In this document: piece after piece, positions 1 to 8,688 of the stretch | How positions within the stretch are numbered: the stretch's first letter is position 1 | Layout: each line of letters opens with the position of its first letter | NCBI RefSeq assembly: GCF_000429085.1 | Contig: NZ_AUBE01000002.1 | Span: 1 to 40,813, forward strand | DNA: 40,813 bases | DNA from: Streptomyces flavidovirens DSM 40150 | Lineage (GTDB): Bacteria > Actinomycetota > Actinomycetes > Streptomycetales > Streptomycetaceae | Direction: 5' to 3' | Notes under the pieces: generated by a model | Seen by the model: only the letters and a program-made list of their open reading frames with translations | Told to the model about the DNA's origin: nothing | Database searches by the model: none | Made by a program: the position numbers and the translations under genes

Positions 1-41
1 GGGCTTTCCTCCGGGCTTTCGTTCGGTATTTCGTGTTTCCA
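1..41 (-). other. Start of rRNA operon leader (16S gene off the left edge)
   Basis: Read on the minus strand, these bases contain the GGAAACACGAA and CCCGGAGGAAAGCCC words that I recognise from the transcribed leader of Streptomyces rRNA operons, just downstream of the last promoter. The mature 16S sequence would begin a few hundred bases further left and is not in the window. The identification rests on remembered similarity plus the promoter array beside it. Confidence 0.72.
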
Positions 42-50
42 ACCCTACCA
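42..50 (-). promoter_or_regulatory. rRNA operon promoter, fourth and most downstream (extended -10)
   Basis: On the minus strand the sequence TGGTAGGGT gives an extended -10 element (TG-N-TAGGGT), with TAGGGT at 47..42. No good -35 hexamer lies 16-18 bp upstream; that stretch is an A/G-rich series of GGAAACG-like words. By position it would be the promoter-proximal member of the four-promoter array of a Streptomyces rrn operon. Confidence 0.5.
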
Positions 51-134
51 GATCCGTTTCCCGTTCCGTTTCCGGTTCGGAGTTTGTTTCTGGCGGCCGG
101 TTGAAGTGGCCTTTTGCCATTCGGCTTGTCCCCG

Positions 135-164
135 ACTTTATCAGAAGCATTTCCGCCGAGCTAA
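135..164 (-). promoter_or_regulatory. rRNA operon promoter, third of the tandem array
   Basis: On the minus strand TTAGCT (164..159) and TAAAGT (140..135) are separated by 18 bp. The CTGATAAAGTCGG context around the -10 is one I associate with Streptomyces rrn promoters. It would be read by the principal sigma factor HrdB and transcribes leftward. Confidence 0.55.
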
Positions 165-232
165 TCGGCTTCGTGATTCGAATATGAATCGAGAGGCTCT
201 CGGGGAGGTGACTCCACTGGAGAGCGAGACAG

Positions 233-261
233 ACACTAAGGGTTGCCAGTGAGCATGTCCG
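233..261 (-). promoter_or_regulatory. rRNA operon promoter, second of the tandem array
   Basis: On the minus strand CGGACA (261..256) and TAGTGT (238..233) are separated by exactly 17 bp. The -10 fits TANNNT and the -35 matches TTGACA at four positions. Confidence 0.5.
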
Positions 262-278
262 CTCGTTGCAACCGTTAA

Positions 279-307
279 AACCTACCTCCCCACGCCAGCC
301 ATGTCAA
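279..307 (-). promoter_or_regulatory. rRNA operon promoter, first (consensus -35)
   Basis: On the minus strand a perfect TTGACA (307..302) is followed after exactly 17 bp by TAGGTT (284..279). This is the strongest sigma-70-type (HrdB) promoter in the window. It lies 54 bp beyond the stop codon of the spoIIM-like gene, which is transcribed in the same direction. Confidence 0.75.
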
Positions 308-360
308 CAGCTCTTGTGGGCAGGACAGGACAGTACCAGCTCGCAGGGGCCGTACGCACA

Positions 361-1368
361 TCACGCGGCGGTGGGGAGCTCGGCGCTGCGGTCGGCCTGT
401 TCGACGTCGCCGCGGTCGCCGGCTCGGACCGCTCGGCCGCCCAGGATGTAGACGTACGCAAGGAAGGCCAGCTCGGCGACGACGCCGATGGCGATACGGG
501 CCCAGGTGGGCAGGCCCGACGGCGTAACGAAGCCTTCGATCAGGCCGGAGACGAAGAGAACCAGGGCCAGGCCGATCGCCATGCCGAGCGCTGCGCGGCC
601 TTCCTGGGCGAGTGCGGCACGGCGGGGCCGGGGGCCGGGGTCGATGAGGGTCCAGCCGAGGCGCAGGCCCGTACCGGCGGCTACGAACACTGCGGTGAGT
701 TCGAGCAGGCCGTGCGGGATGACCAGGCCGAGGAAGACGTCCAGGCGGCCCGCCGAGGACATCAGGCCGATGGCCACGCCGAGGTTCAGCATGTTGAGGA
801 AGAGAATCCAGAGCACCGGGAAGCAGAGGAAGGCGCCGAGGACCAGGCACATGGCTGCTGCCTGGGCGTTGTTCGTCCAGACCTGGGCCGCGAAGGAAGC
901 GGCGGGGTGGCTGGAGTAGTACGTCTCGTACTGGCCGCCGGGGCGGGTCATGTCGCGGAGTTCTGCTGGGGCCGCGATTGCTGACTGGACCTCTGGGTGG
1001 GTGCCGATCCACCAGCCGATCACGGCGGCCACGGCGATGGAGAGCAGGGCCGTGGGGATCCACCAGTGGCGGGTGCGGTAGATCGCGGCGGGAAAACCTG
1101 CGGTCAGGAAGCGGCTGGCGTCGCGCCAGGACGCGCGGCGGGTGCCGGTCACCGTGGCGCGGGCGCGGGCTACGAGTTGGGTGAGCCGTGCGGTGAGGGT
1201 GGGGTCCGGGGCGCTCGACTGGATCAGGGAGAGGTGGGTGGCCGTGCGCTGGTAGAGGGCGACCAGTTCGTCGGCTTCGGCGCCGGTGAGGCGGCGGCCG
1301 CGGCGCAGGAGGTGGTCCAGTCGGTCCCACTCTGCGTGGTGGGCGGTGACGAAGACGTCGAGGTCCAT
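361..1368 (-). CDS. SpoIIM-like (stage II sporulation protein M, DUF95) integral membrane protein
   Basis: This 335-residue polytopic membrane protein belongs to the SpoIIM/DUF95 family. In Bacillus SpoIIM acts in forespore engulfment, but most bacterial homologues have no known function. The cytosolic N-terminal third is helical and Arg-rich and contains RRGRRLTGAEADELVALYQ. Several hydrophobic segments follow, with the family's typical PHGLLELTAVFVAAGTGLRLGW stretch (a Glu inside a helix) near residue 210. I chose the ATG giving MDLDVFVTAHH because conservation starts there; the frame stays open 77 codons further upstream but that extension looks non-coding. It is divergent from the RDD gene, with a 142-bp shared control region. 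Linkage of spoIIM-like and RDD genes is common in actinobacteria and suggests a shared membrane role. Confidence 0.88.
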   Translation of the reverse strand: MDLDVFVTAHHAEWDRLDHLLRRGRRLTGAEADELVALYQRTATHLSLIQSSAPDPTLTARLTQLVARARATVTGTRRASWRDASRFLTAGFPAAIYRTRHWWIPTALLSIAVAAVIGWWIGTHPEVQSAIAAPAELRDMTRPGGQYETYYSSHPAASFAAQVWTNNAQAAAMCLVLGAFLCFPVLWILFLNMLNLGVAIGLMSSAGRLDVFLGLVIPHGLLELTAVFVAAGTGLRLGWTLIDPGPRPRRAALAQEGRAALGMAIGLALVLFVSGLIEGFVTPSGLPTWARIAIGVVAELAFLAYVYILGGRAVRAGDRGDVEQADRSAELPTAA

Positions 1369-1510
1369 GATCGGCTGCTGCTCCAGGCACTGGGTCCGTA
1401 CGGTCCGTACTACGCGGCGCGTGCTGCGGGCCAGCTTGGCAGACTGGGGATTCAGGGGGCAGGGATGGGGCGGCGCAGAGCGGCCATGGGTGGCGGAGGG
1501 TGGGTTTCCG

Positions 1511-2470
1511 GTGAGTGAGCTTGTTACGGGCGACGCGGTGGTACTTGGGCTGCGGCCGGCGAGGCTGCCGAGCCGGGCGCTTGCTCTGGCGATCGACATG
1601 GCGGTTGTGTGGACGGTTTACCTGAGTGTGTCGGTGGGGCTGGCGATAGCCACCGCCTCGCTCGACGAGGCGGCCGGTATGGCGATTGCCGTGGCGTCAT
1701 TTCTTTTGGTGCTGGTCGGGGCGCCGATCGCGGTGGAGACGCTCACGCATGGGCGGTCGCTGGGGAAGATGGCGTGCGGGCTGCGGGTGGTGCGGGACGA
1801 CGGGGGGCCGATCCGGTTCCGGCATGCGCTGGTCCGGGGGGCGGTGGGGGTCGTGGAGATCCTGATGACGTTCGGGGTCATCGCGTGTATTGCTTCGCTG
1901 GTGTCCGAGCGGGGGCGGCGGATCGGGGATGTGCTCGCGGGGACTCTCGTCGTACGTGAACGGGTGTCCGCGGGACGGGTGGGTGTGGTGCCGCCTCCGC
2001 CGCCGTGGCTGGTGGGGCGGTTCGCCGGGCTCGATCTGTCGGGGGTGCCGGATGGGCTGTGGCTTGCGATACGGCAGTACCTGACGCGGATGGGGCAGCT
2101 GGATCCGCAGGTGAGCCGGTCGATGGCTGAGCGGCTTGCCGGGGATCTGGCGGCGCGTACGGGGGCGCCGGCGCCGCGGGAGGTGCCGGCGGCGGCGTAC
2201 CTGGCGGCCGTGGTGAATGAGCGGCAGGCGCGGGATGCGCGGCGGGCGTTTGTGGGGGCGGGTGGTGGTGGGGGTGCGGTCGGTTCGAATGGGGCTGGTT
2301 CTGGTGGGGCTGGCTCGGGTGGAGGTGCGGCTGGCTCGGGTGGGGGTGCGGCTGGCGTGGCCGGCGCTCCGGTTCCGGTCCCGGCTGGGGGTGGGGCTGG
2401 GGTGGGGGTGGCCGCTGCGCCTGAGGCGGGGGGCTCGTCGTCGCGGACGGGGTTTGCGCCGCCTGCTTAG
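1511..2470 (+). CDS. RDD-family membrane protein with Gly/Ala-rich tail
   Basis: This protein of about 319 residues starts at GTG (VSELVTGDAVVLGLRPARLP). Residues 20-160 form an RDD domain: hydrophobic helices, an Arg and acidic residues in the first helix (ALALAIDMAVVW), GRSLGKMACGLRVVRDDG, and RRIGDVLAGTLVVRER near the end. The function of RDD proteins is mostly unknown; some act in ion transport. A soluble helical segment follows, then about 75 residues built almost only of Gly, Ala, Ser and Val (GSGGAGSGGGAAG repeats), probably disordered and cytosolic. The GTG is preferred because the family match begins a few residues after it. Transcribed divergently from the spoIIM-like gene. Confidence 0.88.
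   Translation: MSELVTGDAVVLGLRPARLPSRALALAIDMAVVWTVYLSVSVGLAIATASLDEAAGMAIAVASFLLVLVGAPIAVETLTHGRSLGKMACGLRVVRDDGGPIRFRHALVRGAVGVVEILMTFGVIACIASLVSERGRRIGDVLAGTLVVRERVSAGRVGVVPPPPPWLVGRFAGLDLSGVPDGLWLAIRQYLTRMGQLDPQVSRSMAERLAGDLAARTGAPAPREVPAAAYLAAVVNERQARDARRAFVGAGGGGGAVGSNGAGSGGAGSGGGAAGSGGGAAGVAGAPVPVPAGGGAGVGVAAAPEAGGSSSRTGFAPPA
2276..2360 (+). repeat. Imperfect tandem repeat encoding the RDD protein's Gly/Ser/Ala tail
   Basis: Units of the type GGCTCGGGTGGRGGTGCG recur head to tail and encode GSGGGAAG-like peptide repeats in the C-terminal tail. Such coding microsatellites tend to vary in copy number between strains. Confidence 0.6.
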
Positions 2471-2494
2471 GGTGGCGGGCTTTCTTCCCCCACC

Positions 2495-2560
2495 CCGCCC
2501 CTTCCCGTAACTGGGGCTCCGCCCCAGACCCCGGTCCTCAGACGCCGGACGGGCTGATGT
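2495..2560. repeat. Dispersed Streptomyces-type intergenic repeat with hairpin (copy 1); likely bidirectional terminator
   Basis: The stretch contains CGCCCCTTCCCGTAACTG followed by the hairpin CTGGGGC-TCC-GCCCCAG (2511-2527) and then a CAGACCCCGG...GCCGGACGGGCTGA segment. I know nearly the same string from intergenic spaces throughout Streptomyces genomes. It sits between convergent genes (RDD ending 2470, hypothetical ending 2687) and could terminate both. A second copy lies at 11715-11760. Confidence 0.65.
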
Positions 2561-2686
2561 GGTGGAGGACAGACCGGCTGGAGAGGAGGGTGGTGCGGGC
2601 CGGTTCGGTCGCGGTTTTGCGGGTGTGGGGCGGCTTGGTCTGGGGGCTGGGGCGCTGGTGCGGGCTTGTTCTCGGCGTTGGAGGGC

Positions 2687-3301
2687 TCAGGAGAACGTTG
2701 AGGGTGGGGTTTCCAGGTGTTCCAGTTCGATGCCGGGGGCTGACAGGACCACGTCGCCTGCGATGTAGATGTGGTGCTGCTCGCCGGTGTCCAGGGCGTT
2801 GACCTGGTATTCGTCCACCATCAGGGGGCCGTTGTCAGTGGCATGCGCTTCACTCTTCAGCAGGGCCCAGGACTGGTCGATCGTGCGGGGAGCCAGGACC
2901 GGATCGGTGAAGGCGACGAGGCGGACGCGGGTGGCAGGGGAACCGGGGGTGAGGCGGAGGAGGCGGGTGGTGGCGATGAGGAAGGCGGGGGATGTGCCGG
3001 TGAAGGCGTGGGCGCGGACGTTGCCTTCGGTGGCGTGAGTGCCGGTCGGGTCGGTGCGGACCCAGGTGACGCCGTCGATGGCTGCGCCGCGGACCTGCCA
3101 GCTCGAGGAGTGCAGTTCCAGGCGGATGGGGCGGCCGAGTTCGTCGATGGCCAGGTCGACGGAGCCGGCGTGGTCGCTGGAGGGGGTGGTGATCTGCGCG
3201 ACGTAACGCCAGCCGGAGGGGCCGGGGGCGCAGTGGAAGTGTTCTTCACCCAGGGGGGTGTGGTCGTGGAGGTCGTGAAGCGAATATCGGCCGCGGGGCA
3301 T
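2687..3301 (-). CDS. Conserved hypothetical protein of unknown function
   Basis: This protein of about 204 residues (MPRGRYSLHDLHDHTPLGEE) has no domain I recognise. It has no signal peptide or membrane segment, and its alternating hydrophobic pattern and WRYVAQI / IRLELHSSSWQVRG segments suggest a mostly beta fold. It ends in a region that mentions value-type substrates only by general look, so no function is assigned. Codon use is typical of the window. The frame is open to 3349, but the stem-loop terminator at 3334-3368 overlaps that longer version, so the ATG at 3301 (or the GTG at 3331) is preferred. It lies downstream of ahcY on the same strand, 109 bp away, and may be partly co-expressed by read-through. 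Confidence 0.7.
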   Translation of the reverse strand: MPRGRYSLHDLHDHTPLGEEHFHCAPGPSGWRYVAQITTPSSDHAGSVDLAIDELGRPIRLELHSSSWQVRGAAIDGVTWVRTDPTGTHATEGNVRAHAFTGTSPAFLIATTRLLRLTPGSPATRVRLVAFTDPVLAPRTIDQSWALLKSEAHATDNGPLMVDEYQVNALDTGEQHHIYIAGDVVLSAPGIELEHLETPPSTFS

Positions 3302-3333
3302 GGGTCTGTCCGAACTCTTCGGGTCCGACACGG

Positions 3334-3368
3334 GGCAGGCCCCCGGCACGGGGGTGCGGGGGCCTGCC
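3334..3368 (-). terminator. Stem-loop terminator downstream of ahcY
   Basis: Perfect 11-bp arms, GGCAGGCCCCC at 3334-3344 and GGGGGCCTGCC at 3358-3368, enclose a 13-nt loop, starting 43 bp after the ahcY stop. There is no strong U tract, as is common for Streptomyces terminators. Confidence 0.7.
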
Positions 3369-3410
3369 TGACAGCTACTGCTGCTGAGCGTTCAGTGCTT
3401 TGCGTGTGGC

Positions 3411-5207
<1,797 letters not shown>

Positions 5208-7370
5208 GTGACTGATCCGGCTCGCCCCTCGGGGGATGGAGACGTGAGCGGCGAGAAGCGGCCGAAGCTGCTCGCTGTCACCGCCTGCCCCACCGGTATT
5301 GCCCACACGTACATGGCGGCGGAGAAGCTGGCGCAGGCCGCCGAGCGTCTCGGCGTGGAGATGAAGGTGGAGACGCAGGGCTCCATCGGGGCCGAGAATG
5401 TTTTCTTTGACAACGATGTCAGAGAGGCGGACGGCGTCATCATCGCGGCCGACAAGGACGTGGACCGCAGCCGGTTCTCCGGGAAGCGCGTGCTGGCTGT
5501 GGGGGTGGCGGAAGGTATTCGCCACCCCGAGCAGCTGATCGAGCAGGTGCGGACCGCGCCCGTGCAGGGGGCGTCGGGTGGGGACGGGGGTGCTGAGCGT
5601 TCTGCCGATGCGGCGCTCAGCGGCGGCGGAGGAAGCGGTGGGTGTGGGGGCAAGGAGCGGAGCGTCGCGTACAAGGCGCTGATGAACGGCGTCTCCTACA
5701 TGATCCCGTTCGTGGTGGTCGGCGGGCTGCTGATCGCCATTTCGCTCGCGCTGGGCGGGCATGCGACGCCGGAGGGGCTGGTCATCCCGAAGGATTCCTT
5801 TTGGATGGACGTCAACAACGTCGGGGTCATCGGCTTCAAGTTGATGGTGCCGGTCCTGTCCGGCTATATCGCGTACGCCATCGGGGACCGTCCCGCGCTG
5901 GTGCCGGGCATGATCGGTGGCTGGATCGCCAATGACGGCTCGCTGTACGACTCGGAGGCGGGGGCCGGGTTCATCGGCGCGATCGTGACGGGGTTCCTCG
6001 CCGGGTACCTGGTGCTGTGGATCAAGAAGGTCGAGGTCCCGAAGTTCGCCCGGCCGATCATGCCGATCATCGTGATTCCGATCCTGGCGACTACGGCGCT
6101 GGGGCTTTTCTTCGTGTACGTGATCGGGAGTCCCATTGCCTGGGTTTTTGAGCATCTGACGGGCTGGCTCAGCGGGATGACCGGCACGAGTGCGATTCTG
6201 CTGGGCGCGATTCTGGGGCTCATGATCGCGTTCGACATGGGTGGGCCGGTCAACAAGACCGCTTTCCTGTTCGGCGCCGGGCTCATCGCCACCGGCAACC
6301 AGACGGTGATGGGGATGTGCGCTGCCGCGATTCCAGTGATGCCGCTGGGGCAGGGGCTGGCCACGCTGATGCGGCGCAAGCTCTACTCGGAGCAGGAGCG
6401 CGAGACGGGAATGGCCGCGCTCTTCATGGGGCTCTTCGGGATTTCGGAGGGTGCGATCCCGTTCGCGGCGGCGCGGCCCGCGCAGGTGATTCCGGCGAAC
6501 ATGCTCGGTGGGGCGGTCGCGGGTGCGATTGCCGGCATGGCCGGGGTTACGGACGCCGTACCGCACGGTGGGCCGATCGTCGCCGGGCTGGGCGCGGTGG
6601 GCGGCGTGCCGATGTTCTTTGTGGCGGTGGCGATCGGGGTGGTGGTCACCGCGGTGACCACCAATGCGCTCATCGGCATCAAGGAGCGGAGCCGGCGGAG
6701 CGGCGTGGCGGTGGCGGTCACGGTCGGGAGTGGGGCCGGGGGCGGAGAGGTGGCGGCTGGGTCCGCGGTTGCCGGTGTTGGGATGAGTGCGGGCGCTGGT
6801 GATGGTGCCGTGGGTGCGGAGGCTGGGGCTGTGGGGGCTGTGGGGGCTGGGGAAGCGGGGGAAGCTGGGGCTGTGGGGGCTGTGGGGGCTGCGGTTGCGG
6901 TTGCTGAGCGCGGTCGCGTGCTGTCCGGGTACCTCACCGGGCAGACCGTCAAGGTGCTGCTGGGCTCCCGCGACAAGGACGCCGCGATCCGGGAGATGGC
7001 CGAGATGCTGGCCGCCTCCGGCCACGTACGAGACGTCGACGAGCTGGTACGGGTCGCGCTCGCCCGGGAGAAGCAGGGAACGACCGGGCTCGGTGAGGAG
7101 ATCGCCATTCCGCATGCCAAGACCGATGCGGTCAGCGAGCCTGTCGTGGGGTTCGCCCGGTCCGCCGAAGGCATCGAGTGGGGTTCGCTGGACGGTACGA
7201 AGGCCAAGCTCGTCTTCATGATCTCCGTACCGGAGGCTGCCGCGGGCGACGAGCACCTGCGGATCCTGGCGCTGCTCTCGCGCAAGCTCATGAACACCGG
7301 TTTCCGGGAGCGGCTTTCGGCCGCGCCGGACGAGGCGGCGATTCTGCGGGTGCTGGGCGAGATTCAGTAG
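5208..7370 (+). CDS. Fructose-type PTS permease, domain order IIB-IIC-IIA
   Basis: This 720-residue sugar phosphotransferase permease takes up and phosphorylates a hexose of the fructose/mannitol class, with phosphate passed from HPr. The IIB domain is at residues 20-115, with the phospho-cysteine Cys27 in LLAVTACPTGIAHTYMAAE. IIC (about 145-490) has many membrane helices and the signature MGGPVNKTAFLFGAG. IIA (about 568-718) carries the phospho-histidine His636 in GLGEEIAIPHAKTD. A Gly/Ala/Val-rich linker of about 55 residues joins IIC to IIA. The usual Streptomyces FruA is A-B-C and sits with fruK and fruR; neither is here, so this is probably a second, orphan system. Start GTG is set by AGGAGA 5 nt upstream. 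The substrate cannot be read from the sequence. Confidence 0.9.
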   Translation: MTDPARPSGDGDVSGEKRPKLLAVTACPTGIAHTYMAAEKLAQAAERLGVEMKVETQGSIGAENVFFDNDVREADGVIIAADKDVDRSRFSGKRVLAVGVAEGIRHPEQLIEQVRTAPVQGASGGDGGAERSADAALSGGGGSGGCGGKERSVAYKALMNGVSYMIPFVVVGGLLIAISLALGGHATPEGLVIPKDSFWMDVNNVGVIGFKLMVPVLSGYIAYAIGDRPALVPGMIGGWIANDGSLYDSEAGAGFIGAIVTGFLAGYLVLWIKKVEVPKFARPIMPIIVIPILATTALGLFFVYVIGSPIAWVFEHLTGWLSGMTGTSAILLGAILGLMIAFDMGGPVNKTAFLFGAGLIATGNQTVMGMCAAAIPVMPLGQGLATLMRRKLYSEQERETGMAALFMGLFGISEGAIPFAAARPAQVIPANMLGGAVAGAIAGMAGVTDAVPHGGPIVAGLGAVGGVPMFFVAVAIGVVVTAVTTNALIGIKERSRRSGVAVAVTVGSGAGGGEVAAGSAVAGVGMSAGAGDGAVGAEAGAVGAVGAGEAGEAGAVGAVGAAVAVAERGRVLSGYLTGQTVKVLLGSRDKDAAIREMAEMLAASGHVRDVDELVRVALAREKQGTTGLGEEIAIPHAKTDAVSEPVVGFARSAEGIEWGSLDGTKAKLVFMISVPEAAAGDEHLRILALLSRKLMNTGFRERLSAAPDEAAILRVLGEIQ
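6805..6900 (+). repeat. GGGGCTGTG microsatellite encoding the IIC-IIA linker
   Basis: Head-to-tail copies of GGGGCTGTG and relatives encode GAVGAVGAGEAGEAGAVGAV within the PTS permease. It keeps the reading frame because units are multiples of three, and looks like a flexible, length-variable hinge between the membrane domain and the IIA domain. Confidence 0.6.
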
Positions 7371-7569
7371 TCGTCGTACGGACGGACAGTCGTCCCAGGG
7401 GCGACCGGTCGGCGCCGCGACGTGGTCCTCTGCTCGCTCCTGGCCGGGGCGCCGAGGGCTCGGCGTCCAGCCGGTCGTCCGGGTGTCCGGGGGTTCGGGC
7501 CTGGGCAGTGGCGTGGTCAGCGCCGTTCCGAGCCGGGTTCCGGGCGACCGGGCGGTTCCGGTCAGCGAG

Positions 7570-7600
7570 AAGGCCCCCGCCGGTGGACGGCGGGGGCCTT
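7570..7600. terminator. Bidirectional terminator between PTS and CDF genes
   Basis: Perfect 12-bp arms AAGGCCCCCGCC (7570-7581) and GGCGGGGGCCTT (7589-7600) enclose a 7-nt loop. A and T residues at the arm ends make it usable on both strands, fitting its place between convergent genes. The remainder of the 252-bp gap shows nothing else. Confidence 0.85.
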
Positions 7601-7622
7601 CGTCGTGTGGGTGTTGCGGGCG

Positions 7623-8591
7623 TCAGTGTGCGGACGGGCCGCCCGGCGTGTTGGCCGGGTTCTCGCCCGCCGCTGCCGCCGTCTCGCTGTAGATGTCCGG
7701 CTCCAGGTAGATCACGCGGGCGATCGGGACCGCCGCCCGGATACGGTCCTCCGCCGCGTTGATCGCGTGGGCGACGTCGGCGGCCGTGTCGTCGTGCTGG
7801 ACCGCGATCTTGGCGGCGACCAGCAGTTCCTCGGGGCCGAGGTGGAGCGTACGCATGTGGATGACGCGGGTGACCGTGTCGCCGTCGACGAGCGCGGCCT
7901 GGATCTTGTCCACGTCCTCCGTGCCCGCCGCCTCACCGAGGAGCAGCGACTTCGTCTCGGCTGCCAGGACGATCGCGATGATGATCAGCAGGACACCGAT
8001 GCAGAGGGTGCCGATGCCGTCCCAGACGCCGTCGCCCGTGACGATCGCCAGGCTCACGCCGACGAGGGCCAGGATCAGGCCGACCAGAGCGCCGAGGTCC
8101 TCAAGGAGGACGACCGGCAGCTCGGGCGCCTTGGCGCGACGGATGAAGTCCTTCCAGGACAGGTTGCCGCGCGTCCGGTTCGACTCCACGATCGCCGTAC
8201 GGAAGGAGAAGGTCTCCGCGATGATCGCGAAGACCAGCACGCCGACCGGCCAGTACCAGTACTCGATCTCGTGCGGGTGCTTGATCTTCTCGTAGCCCTC
8301 GTAGATGGCGAACATGCCACCGACCGAGAAGAGCACGATCGAGACGAGGAAGGCGTAGATGTAGCGCTCGCGCCCGTAGCCGAAGGGGTGTTGCGGGGTC
8401 GCCTCGCGCTTGGCCTTCTTGCCGCCGAGCAGCAGCAGGCCCTGATTGCCCGAGTCGGCGAGCGAGTGCACGCTCTCCGCGAGCATCGAGGACGAGCCGC
8501 TGAAGAGGAACGCCACAAACTTGGCTACTGCGATCGCGAGGTTGGCGGCGAGTGCCGCCACGATCGCCTTGGTTCCGCCTGACGCACTCAT
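7623..8591 (-). CDS. Cation diffusion facilitator family transporter
   Basis: This 322-residue inner-membrane protein of the CDF family probably exports a divalent metal (Zn, Co, Fe or Mn) against protons. The transmembrane metal site motif SVHSLADSGNQ has His42 and Asp46. The Gly-rich loop GLLLLGGKKAKREATPQHPFGYGRERYIYAF is typical of this branch. A C-terminal cytosolic domain of about 100 residues follows the last helix and carries the usual regulatory fold, with VIHMRTLHLGPEELLVAAKI. The ATG giving MSASGGTKAIVAAL is preferred, with GGAAGGGA upstream; the earlier in-frame Met lacks conservation. It lies about 97 bp downstream of manA on the same strand and may be the last gene of that transcript. 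The metal is not deducible. Confidence 0.93.
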   Translation of the reverse strand: MSASGGTKAIVAALAANLAIAVAKFVAFLFSGSSSMLAESVHSLADSGNQGLLLLGGKKAKREATPQHPFGYGRERYIYAFLVSIVLFSVGGMFAIYEGYEKIKHPHEIEYWYWPVGVLVFAIIAETFSFRTAIVESNRTRGNLSWKDFIRRAKAPELPVVLLEDLGALVGLILALVGVSLAIVTGDGVWDGIGTLCIGVLLIIIAIVLAAETKSLLLGEAAGTEDVDKIQAALVDGDTVTRVIHMRTLHLGPEELLVAAKIAVQHDDTAADVAHAINAAEDRIRAAVPIARVIYLEPDIYSETAAAAGENPANTPGGPSAH

Positions 8592-8688
8592 GGGTGCCGG
8601 ATGTCCCTTCCTTGGTGCCGCGGCCCTGGCGCCGCCGTACGGCCGCACATTGTTGCAGCTTGCCGCGGCTGCCCGTACGGACGGTACG

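Noticed and set aside
1..360. Protein-coding gene at the left edge
   Set aside because: Frames are short and broken, GC is lower than in coding DNA here, and the sequence matches rRNA-operon promoter and leader features on the minus strand.
3302..3349. Longer N terminus (MPGACPVSD...) for the hypothetical protein at 2687-3301
   Set aside because: The extra codons begin inside the strong ahcY terminator hairpin and are not followed by a better ribosome site.
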